Source of the DNA: Heliocidaris tuberculata
Lineage: Eukaryota; Echinodermata; Echinoidea; Camarodonta; Echinometridae
Assembly: GCA_025618425.1 (NCBI GenBank)
Contig: CM046832.1
Location: forward strand, 71,014,187-71,078,186
Direction: 5' to 3'
Length of the DNA stretch: 64,000 nt
Positions 26,195 to 34,486 of this stretch are shown in pieces. Each line of letters starts with the position of its first letter. Position 1 is the stretch's first letter. The notes under the pieces are model-generated. The model was not told the DNA's origin, did no database searches, and was given only the letters and a program-made list of their open reading frames with translations. Position numbers and translations under genes: made by a program.

Positions 26195-28527
26195 AATGAT
26201 GATGATGATGATGATGATGATGGTCATCTTGCTGCCATAAAACTAGGCCTACATAAAACTGTGAACCAGTTTTGCTTCCTCAGTTTTTCATATGCCAAGT
26301 ACCTATACATAACCAACTACATGTTTCCATTGCTTTCCTTGAAGGTGAAGCTTGATGTTGGTAAAAGGGATGACACCAACCCATGGCCAGATAACAGGAA
26401 TGGTGTATTTGTGGTGTACAACTATGCAAGGCTCTCTACCCTCTTCACAAGGTTCCAAGAAGAGGTTCAAAAAGGTAAGCTATTGCTGCACAGGATGTTG
26501 GGAAGAGGTGTTGCAGCCTAGTGGATATGTTACCATACTGTAGATAAGTGGTAAAGCTTTGGTCTTGTTACCAGAAGGTCTAGGGTTTGAAACTAAGTGG
26601 ATGCACTAGTGCCCTTTGATAAGGCATTAATAGTCAGTTACCAAGTCCCTCAGATAGGACTATAGCCATGTAGGTCTGCTGGTTTCTCATCTACAAGCAT
26701 GTACTTGCTTTCTTAGCAGTTAGGTAAAAGAAAAACCATCGCCATCATCTTCAATGTCATCCTCATCACAATTAACCTGCGATTTTATGTAAAACCTGTA
26801 TATAAAGAGCACTTACGGGAGACAACGAAAGCAATCTTTAAACACAGATGGTCTGTATGTACCTGTTTAATGTTTCAGTGGAAAATTTTGTTGTAGGGAA
26901 GCAAATAAATGGGTCTTTAAGACAGATGATCTTTTTATACAGGTAGTCACTAAAGCAGATTTGACTGTATTTGCTTGAACGGCATAAATTGCAACACTCT
27001 GGGACTGGAATTATTTTCAAGGTGTCTAAGATTTGTGTCTGATTGACTGATGTATGATTCTTCCTCAATACTCAGGTACGTATCCAGCATTACCACCCAC
27101 AGAAAACATAGACTTCTCAACTCTGAAAGAAGAAGCAGAGTGGAAACTGCTCTTTTCTCACATCCTTACTCTATCTGATGTGATAGTGGAATCAGTAGGA
27201 GAAGGGTTTACCGCTCCTCAAGAGCTCGCATGCAAGTTTGAAACCCATAAGGTTCGTATGAACTTTCCTGTTAAATTAATTGTGCTTATACTGTGAGTAC
27301 TGTAGGTAGATGTTACATATTGTTATTCTATTAACTTTGGGGCTTGTGGTAAGGAAAATCACTCTTATCTTTGAAATGATTGCTTCTATTTTGCAAAACT
27401 TTTTGTTGTCCAATATAATCTAATTTGGCAATTTGCAAATTTTAGGCAAAAGGGTCATGAATCTAGTAAAGCATTTGAAGGGCTGATAAATTAATTTTGT
27501 TATTGTAATTTACCCCACTGAGTATCATATTTTGATGTATCTCAATGAAAAACTTTAAGAAAAAGAGGTCATGAAAATGCATGTTTTGGTCAGATCTGTT
27601 TCACCACCAGGCTGTATAGGATTATGTGAGCCTAAAGGTAATCTAGTACTATAGAACAAGAAACTTTCACATGCATTTCACAAATTTCGCTGGTGGTTCA
27701 GATTCGCAAAGTTTCATTGAATCATAATTGACATAACGCTAAATTTATGCAAAAATCATGAAAGTTTCTTGCTGTGAAAATAGCTGTCGTTTACAATTCG
27801 TGATAGTTTCATGTCGTAAACGTTTCTGGTTTTACAGTATTTGAATTTTTTGAAACATTTTCATCCCCATTTCATGAAATGTTTATGTTATTCACCATGA
27901 AGAAATTATAGCTTTTGTCTTAAAATGTCCCTACATTCACTCTTTCTTTACTCAGATTTGCCGCTACCTCATATCACTTAGTCAGGATTTGAGTACATAT
28001 TACAGCAGATTTAGAATCTTAGTGGTAAGTCTACATGATCTCATATTTAGTTTATTTTATTTTTCCACACTGTAGGTTAAGAGAGAGAGAGAAAGAGAAT
28101 TTGGACATCTTTAATAATTGCTGCATGATAACCAATGGAGTAACAAAGGTTTATTCTGACAGTTCAAGTTTTAACTGAAGTTATGCTACACCGCCCAAGT
28201 ATTAATCCAAGGCCTGTTGTGGCTTTTAGGTGATTTTATGAACTTTAGTGTGAATTAATTGTGTAACAGGTAATATCAAGAATTAGAAATGCTGTTTTCC
28301 CTGTACCCACCCCTCACTAGCTCTCTTATCTTCCTCTTTCGTCTTTCTGCACTTCTTTCTCTCTTCCCCCTCTCTCTCTCTCTCTCTCATTCTCTCACTC
28401 TGCACAGGAACCCAGACCTCATCTACTGCCCACCATGTATGCCAGGATTTACCTTCTCAAAGCAGTCCATCAGGTTCTCAGCAATGGTCTAGCACTCCTG
28501 AAGATCAAACCTCTTACCCAGATGTGA
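15484..28527 (+). CDS. DALRD3: DALRD3 (DALR anticodon-binding domain protein), 10 exons
   Basis: Ten coding exons join in frame to a 603-aa protein (human DALRD3 is about 543 aa): 15484-15690, 19427-19740, 20304-20671, 21126-21199, 22684-22954, 25134-25216, 26345-26474, 27076-27251, 27956-28024 and 28408-28527. All introns are GT/AG and all phases agree. Similarity to remembered human DALRD3 is clearest in LCILHVVPSSHEFIQQQ (exon 5), GVFVVYNYARLSTLF (exon 7), the EW(K)LLF region (exon 8), YYSRFRIL (exon 9) and EPRPHLLP...RIYLLKAV (exon 10). The DALR domain spans roughly residues 455-603. It is an all-helical fold like the anticodon-binding domain of arginyl-tRNA synthetase. In vertebrates DALRD3 binds arginine tRNAs and METTL2 to allow 3-methylcytidine at position 32; that role is inferred here by homology. 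The start ATG at 15484 is followed by GCG. Confidence 0.92.
16358..17204. mobile_element. Non-autonomous transposon with 5-bp duplication
   Basis: The ends are exact inverses: CAGGGAATAATTTTC at left and GAAAATTATTCCCTG at right. They are flanked by the direct repeat CTCGA (16353-16357 and 17205-17209). About 847 bp with no transposase frame. A hAT-like origin is possible from the CAGGG end, but the 5-bp duplication is short for that group. Confidence 0.7.
17673..17763 (+). ncRNA. Pre-miRNA-like hairpin in DALRD3 intron 1 (candidate)
   Basis: A 40-nt 5' arm (17673-17712) and a 38-nt 3' arm (17726-17763) are complementary except for about three mismatches, one G-U pair and a 2-nt bulge. They enclose a 13-nt loop. 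Size and imperfection fit a microRNA precursor. A small decayed palindromic transposon would look similar. Human DALRD3 hosts miR-191 and miR-425, but no seed match to either was seen. There is no expression evidence. Confidence 0.3.
18620..18680 (+). repeat. Telomere-like degenerate CCCTAA tract
   Basis: Several ACCCTAA/AACCCCAAAC variants occur in about 60 nt. It is too short and irregular to be a true interstitial telomere. Confidence 0.4.
19427..19740 (+). CDS. DALRD3: DALRD3 exon 2
   Basis: The acceptor ATCTAG is followed by HVEEVIEVIMSASETFDFPI and the donor is GTAAGC. The frame enters in phase 0 and leaves with two bases. The peptide SLRQLLLAQHVSALLEANG matches the human LRTVLVADHL region. 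Confidence 0.88.
20304..20671 (+). CDS. DALRD3: DALRD3 exon 3
   Basis: The acceptor TTCACAG is followed by GYQIHQGHNMNTGM after joining to exon 2, and the donor is GTAAGA. It carries a polar insertion (KDHQQSLDGRSSYP) that helps explain the greater length than the human protein. Confidence 0.85.
21126..21199 (+). CDS. DALRD3: DALRD3 exon 4
   Basis: A 74-bp exon between TCTCCCAG and GTAAAT. The split codon with exon 3 and exit in phase 0 give LTDTRREASPVLKQCMNL then RHAAEEM. Confidence 0.78.
21200..22683 (+). other. DALRD3 intron 4
   Basis: AT-rich intron of 1.5 kb in which no gene, RNA or paired repeat was recognised. Confidence 0.6.
22684..22954 (+). CDS. DALRD3: DALRD3 exon 5
   Basis: The acceptor ATTTAG precedes KSSAGLCILHVVPSSHEF. 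The exon ends EASVMKYGDQVK before GTAAAA (phase 1). It is strongly similar to the human region around CLVVHVV and the conserved segment before the DALR domain. Confidence 0.9.
23428..24960. mobile_element. 1.5-kb TTAA-flanked element with CpG-rich ORF region
   Basis: TTAA (23424-23427 and 24961-24964) flanks the terminal inverted repeats AGGGTGACTAAA...TAGA. It lies in DALRD3 intron 5. The interior is more GC- and CpG-rich than its surroundings. It has CRE-like TGACGTCA (about 23596) and TGACGTAT motifs, a CCAAT box in reverse and two exon-like frames. The TTAA duplication with an AGGG end suggests a Kolobok- or piggyBac-type transposon, but no transposase is visible. Confidence 0.75.
24100..24330 (+). 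CDS. Acidic ORF inside the TTAA element
   Basis: 76 codons starting MDSDRESDLEDFFEPD. An acidic N-terminus is followed by a Lys patch (KEKKLKCSGKG) and an Ala/Gly/Glu-rich end. Acidic starts of this type are common in transposon-encoded or transposon-captured proteins, but no family is recognised. A second frame, 24434-24640, begins after a TTTAG acceptor-like site with MYVGLHHLRGLATARKHRFG and ends before a possible GTATAT donor, so the two could be exons of one short gene. It could also be a decayed fragment of a host gene carried by the element. Confidence 0.35.
   Translation: MDSDRESDLEDFFEPDTNSDLSDDLSIPKEKKLKCSGKGNWTIMFEPLAEDAPGHGEGVAGEGAAGEAAAAAGEEK
25134..25216 (+). CDS. DALRD3: DALRD3 exon 6
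   Basis: The acceptor TCTTATTAG precedes GDSWNNMIHSLTAAGITF. The donor GTGAGT follows TFDILGTHFRHP. Confidence 0.88.
25243..25430. mobile_element. pogo/Tigger-like terminal fragment
   Basis: CAGTGGAAACTCGTTATAAAG follows TA and continues with repeats of GATATAATGAGATTCCTGA. This resembles remembered terminal sequences of pogo/Tigger transposons (TA target). The other end was not found. Confidence 0.45.
25477..26088. mobile_element. TTAA-flanked MITE, family 2
   Basis: It lies between TTAA (25473-25476) and TTAA (26089-26092). The arms of about 38 bp start AGGAAACTCTACCC and include AAGAAATGAATGTAGTTAT in inverse at the right. 612 bp, non-coding, in DALRD3 intron 6. Confidence 0.8.
26148..26222. 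repeat. (GAT)n microsatellite
   Basis: About 24 near-perfect GAT units, interrupted by one AAT and one GGT variant. Confidence 0.95.
26345..26474 (+). CDS. DALRD3: DALRD3 exon 7 (start of DALR domain)
   Basis: The acceptor TTGAAG and donor GTAAGC enclose the segment with RNGVFVVYNYARLSTLF. This matches human GTFVMYNCARLATLF, the entry to the DALR domain. Confidence 0.92.
26503..26745 (+). mobile_element. Degenerate tRNA-derived SINE
   Basis: An A-box-like AGTGGTAAAG and a B-box-like GGTTTGAAACT (consensus GGTTCGAATCC) lie at tRNA-like spacing. They are followed by the TAGTGCCCTTTGATAAGGCA block that I associate with sea-urchin SINE bodies. It lies in DALRD3 intron 7. No intact tRNA cloverleaf remains. 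Confidence 0.55.
27076..27251 (+). CDS. DALRD3: DALRD3 exon 8 (DALR domain)
   Basis: The acceptor ACTCAG and donor GTTCGT enclose GTYPALPPTENIDFSTLKEE and the following helix with EWKLLFSHIL, as in human YPTFPPVSSLDFSLL and EWLLLF. Confidence 0.92.
27956..28024 (+). CDS. DALRD3: DALRD3 exon 9 (DALR domain)
   Basis: 69 bp coding ICRYLISLSQDLSTYYSRFR and a short remainder, between ACTCAG and GTAAGT. The conserved YY of the DALR domain is present. Confidence 0.92.
28290..28407 (+). promoter_or_regulatory. Long polypyrimidine tract before DALRD3 last exon
   Basis: About 110 nt is almost entirely C/T, including (CT)n at about 28370-28388, immediately before the CACAG acceptor. It is a strong splice-acceptor context and also a length-variable microsatellite. 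Confidence 0.7.
28408..28527 (+). CDS. DALRD3: DALRD3 exon 10 (C-terminus)
   Basis: The acceptor GCACAG leads to EPRPHLLPTMYARIYLLKAV and a TGA at 28525-28527. The open frame over this exon in another phase is a shadow. The preceding intron ends in an unusually long pyrimidine tract. Confidence 0.92.
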   Translation, partial: EPRPHLLPTMYARIYLLKAVHQVLSNGLALLKIKPLTQM

Positions 28528-28641
28528 TTTGTCACTAACAGAGACCTACAACTCTGCAAAAAATTTCAATATGTCTGTACACCCCAAGTGCAGGCAAGTC
28601 TCAGAATCATCTTTGATGTTATGGAACTACTTAAAGACAGA

Positions 28642-28659
28642 AATAAAATGTTAAATAAA
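28642..28659 (+). terminator. DALRD3 polyadenylation signals
   Basis: Two AATAAA hexamers (28642-28647 and 28654-28659) lie about 120 bp past the DALRD3 stop codon. Confidence 0.55.
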
Positions 28660-29823
28660 TGAACAAATAGGATAAGGCTCTCCAGTATTAAAGTCAATTA
28701 TATCCATCGATATTGATTACCTTTTCCTTTTCTTATGTTCCCGATAGCTGCTTGTACATGTATTGTGTAATAATCTAATACCGGTATTCTGAATAATATA
28801 AAGGTTTTTAAAGAATAAAAGAAGGGCTTCAGTAGGGAAGAGCTTTTTATATAAAGGAAGAATGTATAATCTTTGACTTAGAAAAGCAGCATTTACAGGG
28901 ATACAACGTGGTCAATAGAGGGCTTTGGTCAATTTCTGAAAGAAAATACATGTACTTTACAAAATTATTAGTTCCCTCAACCCATTGGCAAAATCCATAA
29001 ATTAGAGTCACTGATTGGCAGAAATGTATGCAACTGTTCATTATCTAGCAAGAAGTATTAAGGTCAAAAGTTTGAATTGCTCATTATGTAAATGGAGAAA
29101 AAGTTGTTCATCAGTGTTTTTAAGTGAATTGCTCAAGATATAGATTCAGTTTACTCATTTTTTTCTTGATGCATTGATCATGGAATGAGTTCTCTTTAGA
29201 TGGTTCTATACACCTATCTCTCTATCTTTCTCTCTTCAACTGCTATACCTGATTGCATAGCAGAGTAAGCATTGCCGCCTTGTTCGTAAAAATTTGAACT
29301 TGTCAATGCAGTATTCAAGTATTGGTTTATAGGAACCTTCGAATATCATTTATACAATTATGGTATTTACTGAAGTATCTTTCTCTGGATTTTAGGATAC
29401 TTTTAATTGAAAAGCCTCTCTTTTCTTTTGGCTAAGGTAACAATTTCATCATTTCATGTAATATTTGGTTCAAACTGAATCATAAGTCTGTATATATTCT
29501 TCAGTTTTACAGTGTACAAGTGGAAAAAGATATACATGTATATTGATAATAAAAAAACTCAAGATTTTAGCTATTCAGTGTCATTGTACTCCATACTTTT
29601 GATAGCAGTGCTGTGTATATATTTTAAGATTTAATGGATTTGTATGCTGTGTGGGTTAGTGTAAGCCCATTAGGACTTATTCAAAAGATGGTCTCAGTCA
29701 GTGATAAGCAGACAAATTAGCCTGTGGTTGAATTGAATTACATGTACATGTTTTTAAATCTGTGGCAAATAGATTGTGAGCATGTCATTAACAAAATGGT
29801 CAAGTATTTTTCTTGTCAGTTCT

Positions 29824-29970
29824 GGGCCCTCTTGCATAAAAAGTTGCGATTAAACGCAACTCAAAAAATTAAACGCAAGTCCCAAATACGCGATCCTGAT
29901 TGGTTGAAAATGGAGTTGCGTTTAATTTTTTGAGTTGCATTTAATCGCAACTTTTTATGCAAGAGGGCCC
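29824..29970. mobile_element. 147-bp palindromic MITE, copy 2
   Basis: GGGCCCTCTTGCATAAAAAG at left and its inverse at right. The inner arms contain GATTAAACGCAACTC. The centre holds GATCCTGATTGGTTG. No clear target duplication. Confidence 0.9.
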
Positions 29971-30115
29971 TGATTGCTTTAAAATTTCTACTTAAAGACT
30001 TTTTAGAAGCTCAAGTTAATTACTTTATTAAACAACATATATTGTATCACACAATGTAACATTCTAAAATCACCACACACAGATTACAAAGTTGATAGTA
30101 TATCTTTTTAATGAT

Positions 30116-30121
30116 TTTATT
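30116..30121 (-). terminator. Possible polyA signal of the minus-strand gene
   Basis: AATAAA on the minus strand, about 700 bp past the stop codon. Another lies at 30024-30029. Which is used cannot be told from sequence. Confidence 0.25.
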
Positions 30122-30358
30122 ATTTTTTATCTTCATGATAGATTCACTCATGTTAGGTGTTTAACTTTAATAAAGCAATGATCAAATCAACAAAGAACCA
30201 CTTTTTTCTCACATCTTTATCACATCCATGATTCTATTCTTTTTCACATCAACTCCTTGAAAATAAAAACAAATAATACTATATCAATCATATCCACTTG
30301 AAAGAAAAAGATCACCAGGCATCAGACTGAAACACTATTCATTGAGATTTCAACACCT

Positions 30359-30505
30359 GGGCCCTCTTGCATAAAGAGTTGCGATTAAACGCAACTCAAA
30401 AAATTAAACGCAAATCCCAAATATGCGATCCTGATTGGTTGAAAATCGAGTTGCGTTTAATTTTTTGAGTTGCGTTTAATCACATTTTTTTATGCAAGAG
30501 GGCCC
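30359..30505. mobile_element. 147-bp palindromic MITE, copy 3
   Basis: Same arms and centre as copy 2, 388 bp away and in the same orientation. If the minus-strand gene is polyadenylated beyond it, it lies in that gene's 3' UTR. Confidence 0.9.
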
Positions 30506-30815
30506 AGATGATATATAAAATACTGTTTTCTACCAAGAAAGAAATCGTTTGTGTCTATCTTGATCTTCTTTCAGTGACCAAAAGAAACTGAGCTTGGATA
30601 GCAACAATGAAAACAACACATCACAGAGACCACATCACAGCTTCACATGTAATTTCAGACAGGGCTTGTAAAAATTATGTACCAAATAAAGAATTCAATC
30701 CTAATCAAACTCCAAATACATGCTGAAATACAGGACTGATATACTCTTTTCTTTCTTCTACAGTAACTTCAACCCCCTTGCATTCACCAACCCCCCCCCC
30801 CCCCCTACCCTTATT

Positions 30816-33800
30816 TCATGCCTTTGCTATTTTAGCCTTGATACGATATGGTATGGTTTCCAATGGTTTTGGAGTCTTCTTCAGAGGAAGAGGATGTCTT
30901 TGCTTTTGCCAAATTTGGGGTGGTTTGCCCAATTTAGTTGGTTTCTTCATTTTCTGTATCTGCTTTGCCTTTTGCCTCATAACAGAGTTGTGCTCTTTAT
31001 ACTGCTCAGGCAACTCAAATATGGAGAAAGTGAAAGCATTTGTCAGTGGCAAGCAGAAAGTTTGATAAAGAAATTCGACCTCCCTTTTGTGCTGCTGCCA
31101 TATTTTGTTGATAGATTCTGGGAAGCCTTCACTGGCACCAAGTAGATGGTTCAAGGAACAATTAGCCGAGTATGTTCGAGAACGATTTATGCTCCGTGAG
31201 GGTTGTAGCAGGTCTTTCATCAAGATAGGCGATGAAACTTTTGGAGCTGGAACAGTGACTTCGTTGCAGTTTACTGGCAATGTTGAAACTTGAACTATAC
31301 TCGACTCCTTCTTGAAAAGGATGGGTTCAGGTGACTTACTCTGCTCCATGGAGAAAGTTTGCATCACTGGTGTGGATTGTGGAGGTGGTGAGGAGCTCCG
31401 CAAATGGCTAGGTAAAGTAGAATACATCATTCGATATGTCACCTCTTTATCTGAAGGCTGAGGCAGTGGCGGAGGCGGGGAAAGTGGCGGGTCTGCTGTC
31501 AATTTAAATTTCGAATACTTATTAAGAAGGTCTGCAGGAGATTGGCTTTCATCCTTAAAATCATTTGCCTCTTTTGTTTTTGTTTCAGGACTGAAATTTT
31601 CAGATGGTGCTTGACTCGCTTTTCGTCGATTCTCTGAAACAACCTTCTTCTGGATGATCTTGTCTGTTTTGCTCTTTTTTCGTGTGCGTCCCACCGGAGG
31701 AAGTGCATTTGCTCTGTCTGACGAATCTGGTTCAGGAAGGCTTAAGGCCAAGGACAAGCTGTCTGATCCTTCTTGCAACGATGTGTCTTGTGCTTCAGAG
31801 TTCGCTTCCCGTTCTCCATTGCTGAGAAGTTTAAGGCCTGGCTTCTTTGGCAAGCTAGGCAGCTTTGTTGTTTCTGTATGAGATAATTCTAATGGGTGCA
31901 GCGAACTTTCCTTATTGGATAATTCTGATGGGTCTCCAACTTTGGTTCCTGCTGTATCTTGCGAGTCCAACTGACTTGTCCCTTTTCTGAGTGCTAAGGT
32001 ATTAGTAAGATTTTCCTGTGGTGTTGCAAATACATGTTTCCTGAACTGACCAGCTTTTGTATCAGGGCGTCCTGTGACATTGTGTACAGCGGTATTCTTC
32101 ACGATGGGCTTGCCCTTGACGTCTCGCTGTTCTCTTGTGTTTTTTATGTCGGGTACAACATGTTCAGCAGCCTCCTTGAAAGATGGGCATTTTGAATCAT
32201 CCTTCACTACAGGATGGTCAACATTTTTGTCCTTCTTTGCACGTGCACTTTTACACTCCTCTTTTCCTGGACTGTCATCAATTGCAGCAGATTCTTCCGG
32301 TTTTGATGGATAGTCTTCTGAGTGACCTGTTCGGCTAGACAGCTTTGGTATTTTCTTCATATCCTTAGAAAGTTCATCAGAAGTCTTTTCTCTGTAGATC
32401 ACTGTTCCATCTTGATGGCTTGTAAGTGATATCCCGGAGGAGACATGTGCGTCCTTCACTTGTGATTCTTTATAAAGATTCTCCTCCCTGGGTTTACTTG
32501 AATCATCCTTTTTTCCCACTCCAACAGTATTTCGCTCATTAAGACCATCACTTAACTGGAAATCGTGATCATCTATTTTGTATTTTTCACATGAATCTCC
32601 TACACTGTACTTCATAGAAAAGCTACTACCTCGTGGCTTTATTCTTATATGAGACGACTGCGTCATGGCACTACCCGGAAGAACACCCTCGTCATCAGTG
32701 GATGTTTTAGAACACTCCGATTTTATCGACTTTCCAGATGGAAATTGAGAAAATTTCTTCCTCTTTGTTTTCAGTTTGGGCAAATTCCGTGGAATGCTGA
32801 AAGGCACAAGTTCTACCTGGCCATCATAACCAACTACGTATCCCTGGTCTTTTGCATTTATCAGTACCATTTGACGATATCCAGACTTGTCTATGCGAAC
32901 CGTCGGTATGAATTCTCTGTTACTGTCTACATAACCTTCGTACTTCAATCCGTCGTCACCTACACAGATTGCGGTTTCTTTGTCAGCAGGATTAAAGCCT
33001 GATATCCGGTTAATTTCATGATCTGTCCCAGGAAATTTAACAAAATTGATATGGCCATTTCTTCCAGAGAAGATATACTGACCATTCCTGCTCTGCATTA
33101 CTTCTTTCCTATTTCCATTGTCATCCAGGTATGACATTGGTACAAATCGCCCATCAATAGTGTGCCTTCCCTCGAAAGTATACCCATTCAGTTCACGTGT
33201 AACAACTTTATTTCTGCTGTCAGTTGTGTGATTTTTGTCGTCTTCACCTGTATATCGATTCTGACCATCTTTATCAATAGTATAGTACTTCCCACCAGAA
33301 TCTTTAAGTACAGGATGTCTACAACCCTGTTCATCGAGACGGAATACAGGTACGAACTGACCAGACTGACAGCAACCATGGTACACTGATCCATCAGGTT
33401 GACGTTTGTAGGCCATACGACGAAATTTGTGCAATGATTTTTCTGATGGAGTTTTATTTTCACCAGTTTTCGCCAAATGATCTACCTGTGTAATGCTATG
33501 AACGTCAGGTTGCCAGTTAGGTGTACACTTTCTCACGTCTACTTGACTAACGGATAGGAAAGTAGTGTCATCACTTGAATCAGAGCTTGTGTTTGACAAC
33601 GCACTGAATAACAATCTTGACTGCGACTGACTTTGACTTAGAAATTTGCCTCCAGTACATTTTAAACCTCCACGATAAAAATCTGTTAGGCAATGTAAAT
33701 GTACGCCTATCATCCTTCCATCGGCATTCACGACAGTGTATTCTCCCTCGGCGTTCATAACCACTGGTCTTCGAAAACCGTCTGGATCTACCTGAGCAGT

Positions 33801-34486
33801 TGGTATGAAACCAAACCCTGGTGAATTGAAGCCTTGATATTTGAAACCGTCATGGCTTTCCACTTCAGTAATACTTGTGTCTTCAGATCTTCTCGGGACT
33901 GTCTTACAGTTTAGAATAGTTTGGCCATTAGAAAAAATAGCTGGGGGTCCGCTTTCATCCTGTGTTTCAAGTTGCGAATCCGACAGAACCACAACTTCCT
34001 CATCACAATGGACATCATCATCATCATTGTTGTGGCTCTGGACATAGAACTTGCCGTCTGTCTTCATCATTACCGCATGTTCTAACCCAGCATCGTCGAT
34101 ACGTGCTACAGGCACAAAGTGTCCGCTTAAATTCCAGTAACCTCGTACAATCGCCCCGGTCCTGTCTCTTGCCTCAATGATACCTCTTTCTATGGGAGAT
34201 TTTCCTTGAGTTTCGTTCGTACCGTCAGAGGATAAGTCTAATGCTTGGGAACCATACCTGCTTACGATGCAAATGCCCCCATCTGGTTTCATGGCGATGG
34301 GCAGTCTGTTGCCAGTATGATCAACCCGAGCGATAGGAACAAATTTTCCGGTTGATGACATGAAGCCATGGTACGTAGTGCCATCAATGTCCTCAAATTC
34401 GACAATCAATTGACCTGCAGCAGACGTTTCGCCGCTGGGAATCCTTATGTGCCCTGTTGGCTTATTCAGAGTTCGTTTGTCCAGAT
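30816..34486 (-). CDS. Novel repeat gene exon 8 (all six repeats and C-tail)
   Basis: A single 3.7-kb exon entered after TTGTCTAG, coding 1223 residues to the stop at 30816. The open frame continues upstream into the intron, but the in-phase acceptor fits the exon 7 donor. It holds all six repeats. The tail includes PPLSPPPPLPQP and a basic C-terminus. Plus-strand open frames over this span are shadows. Confidence 0.88.

Larger units (their letters stand above)
28660..30815. other. Region between the two convergent gene ends
   Basis: Mostly AT-rich sequence with no supported exon. It holds two palindromic MITEs (29824-29970, 30359-30505) and a 15-nt C run (30791-30805) directly past the stop of the minus-strand gene. 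Confidence 0.6.

Noticed and set aside
28289..28492. Open frame ending in the DALRD3 last exon but in another phase
   Set aside because: The phase that matches exon 9 and the remembered human C-terminus is different.
30720..34180. Plus-strand open frames
   Set aside because: They are shadows of the long minus-strand exon 8 of the novel gene, in which the repeat structure is clear.
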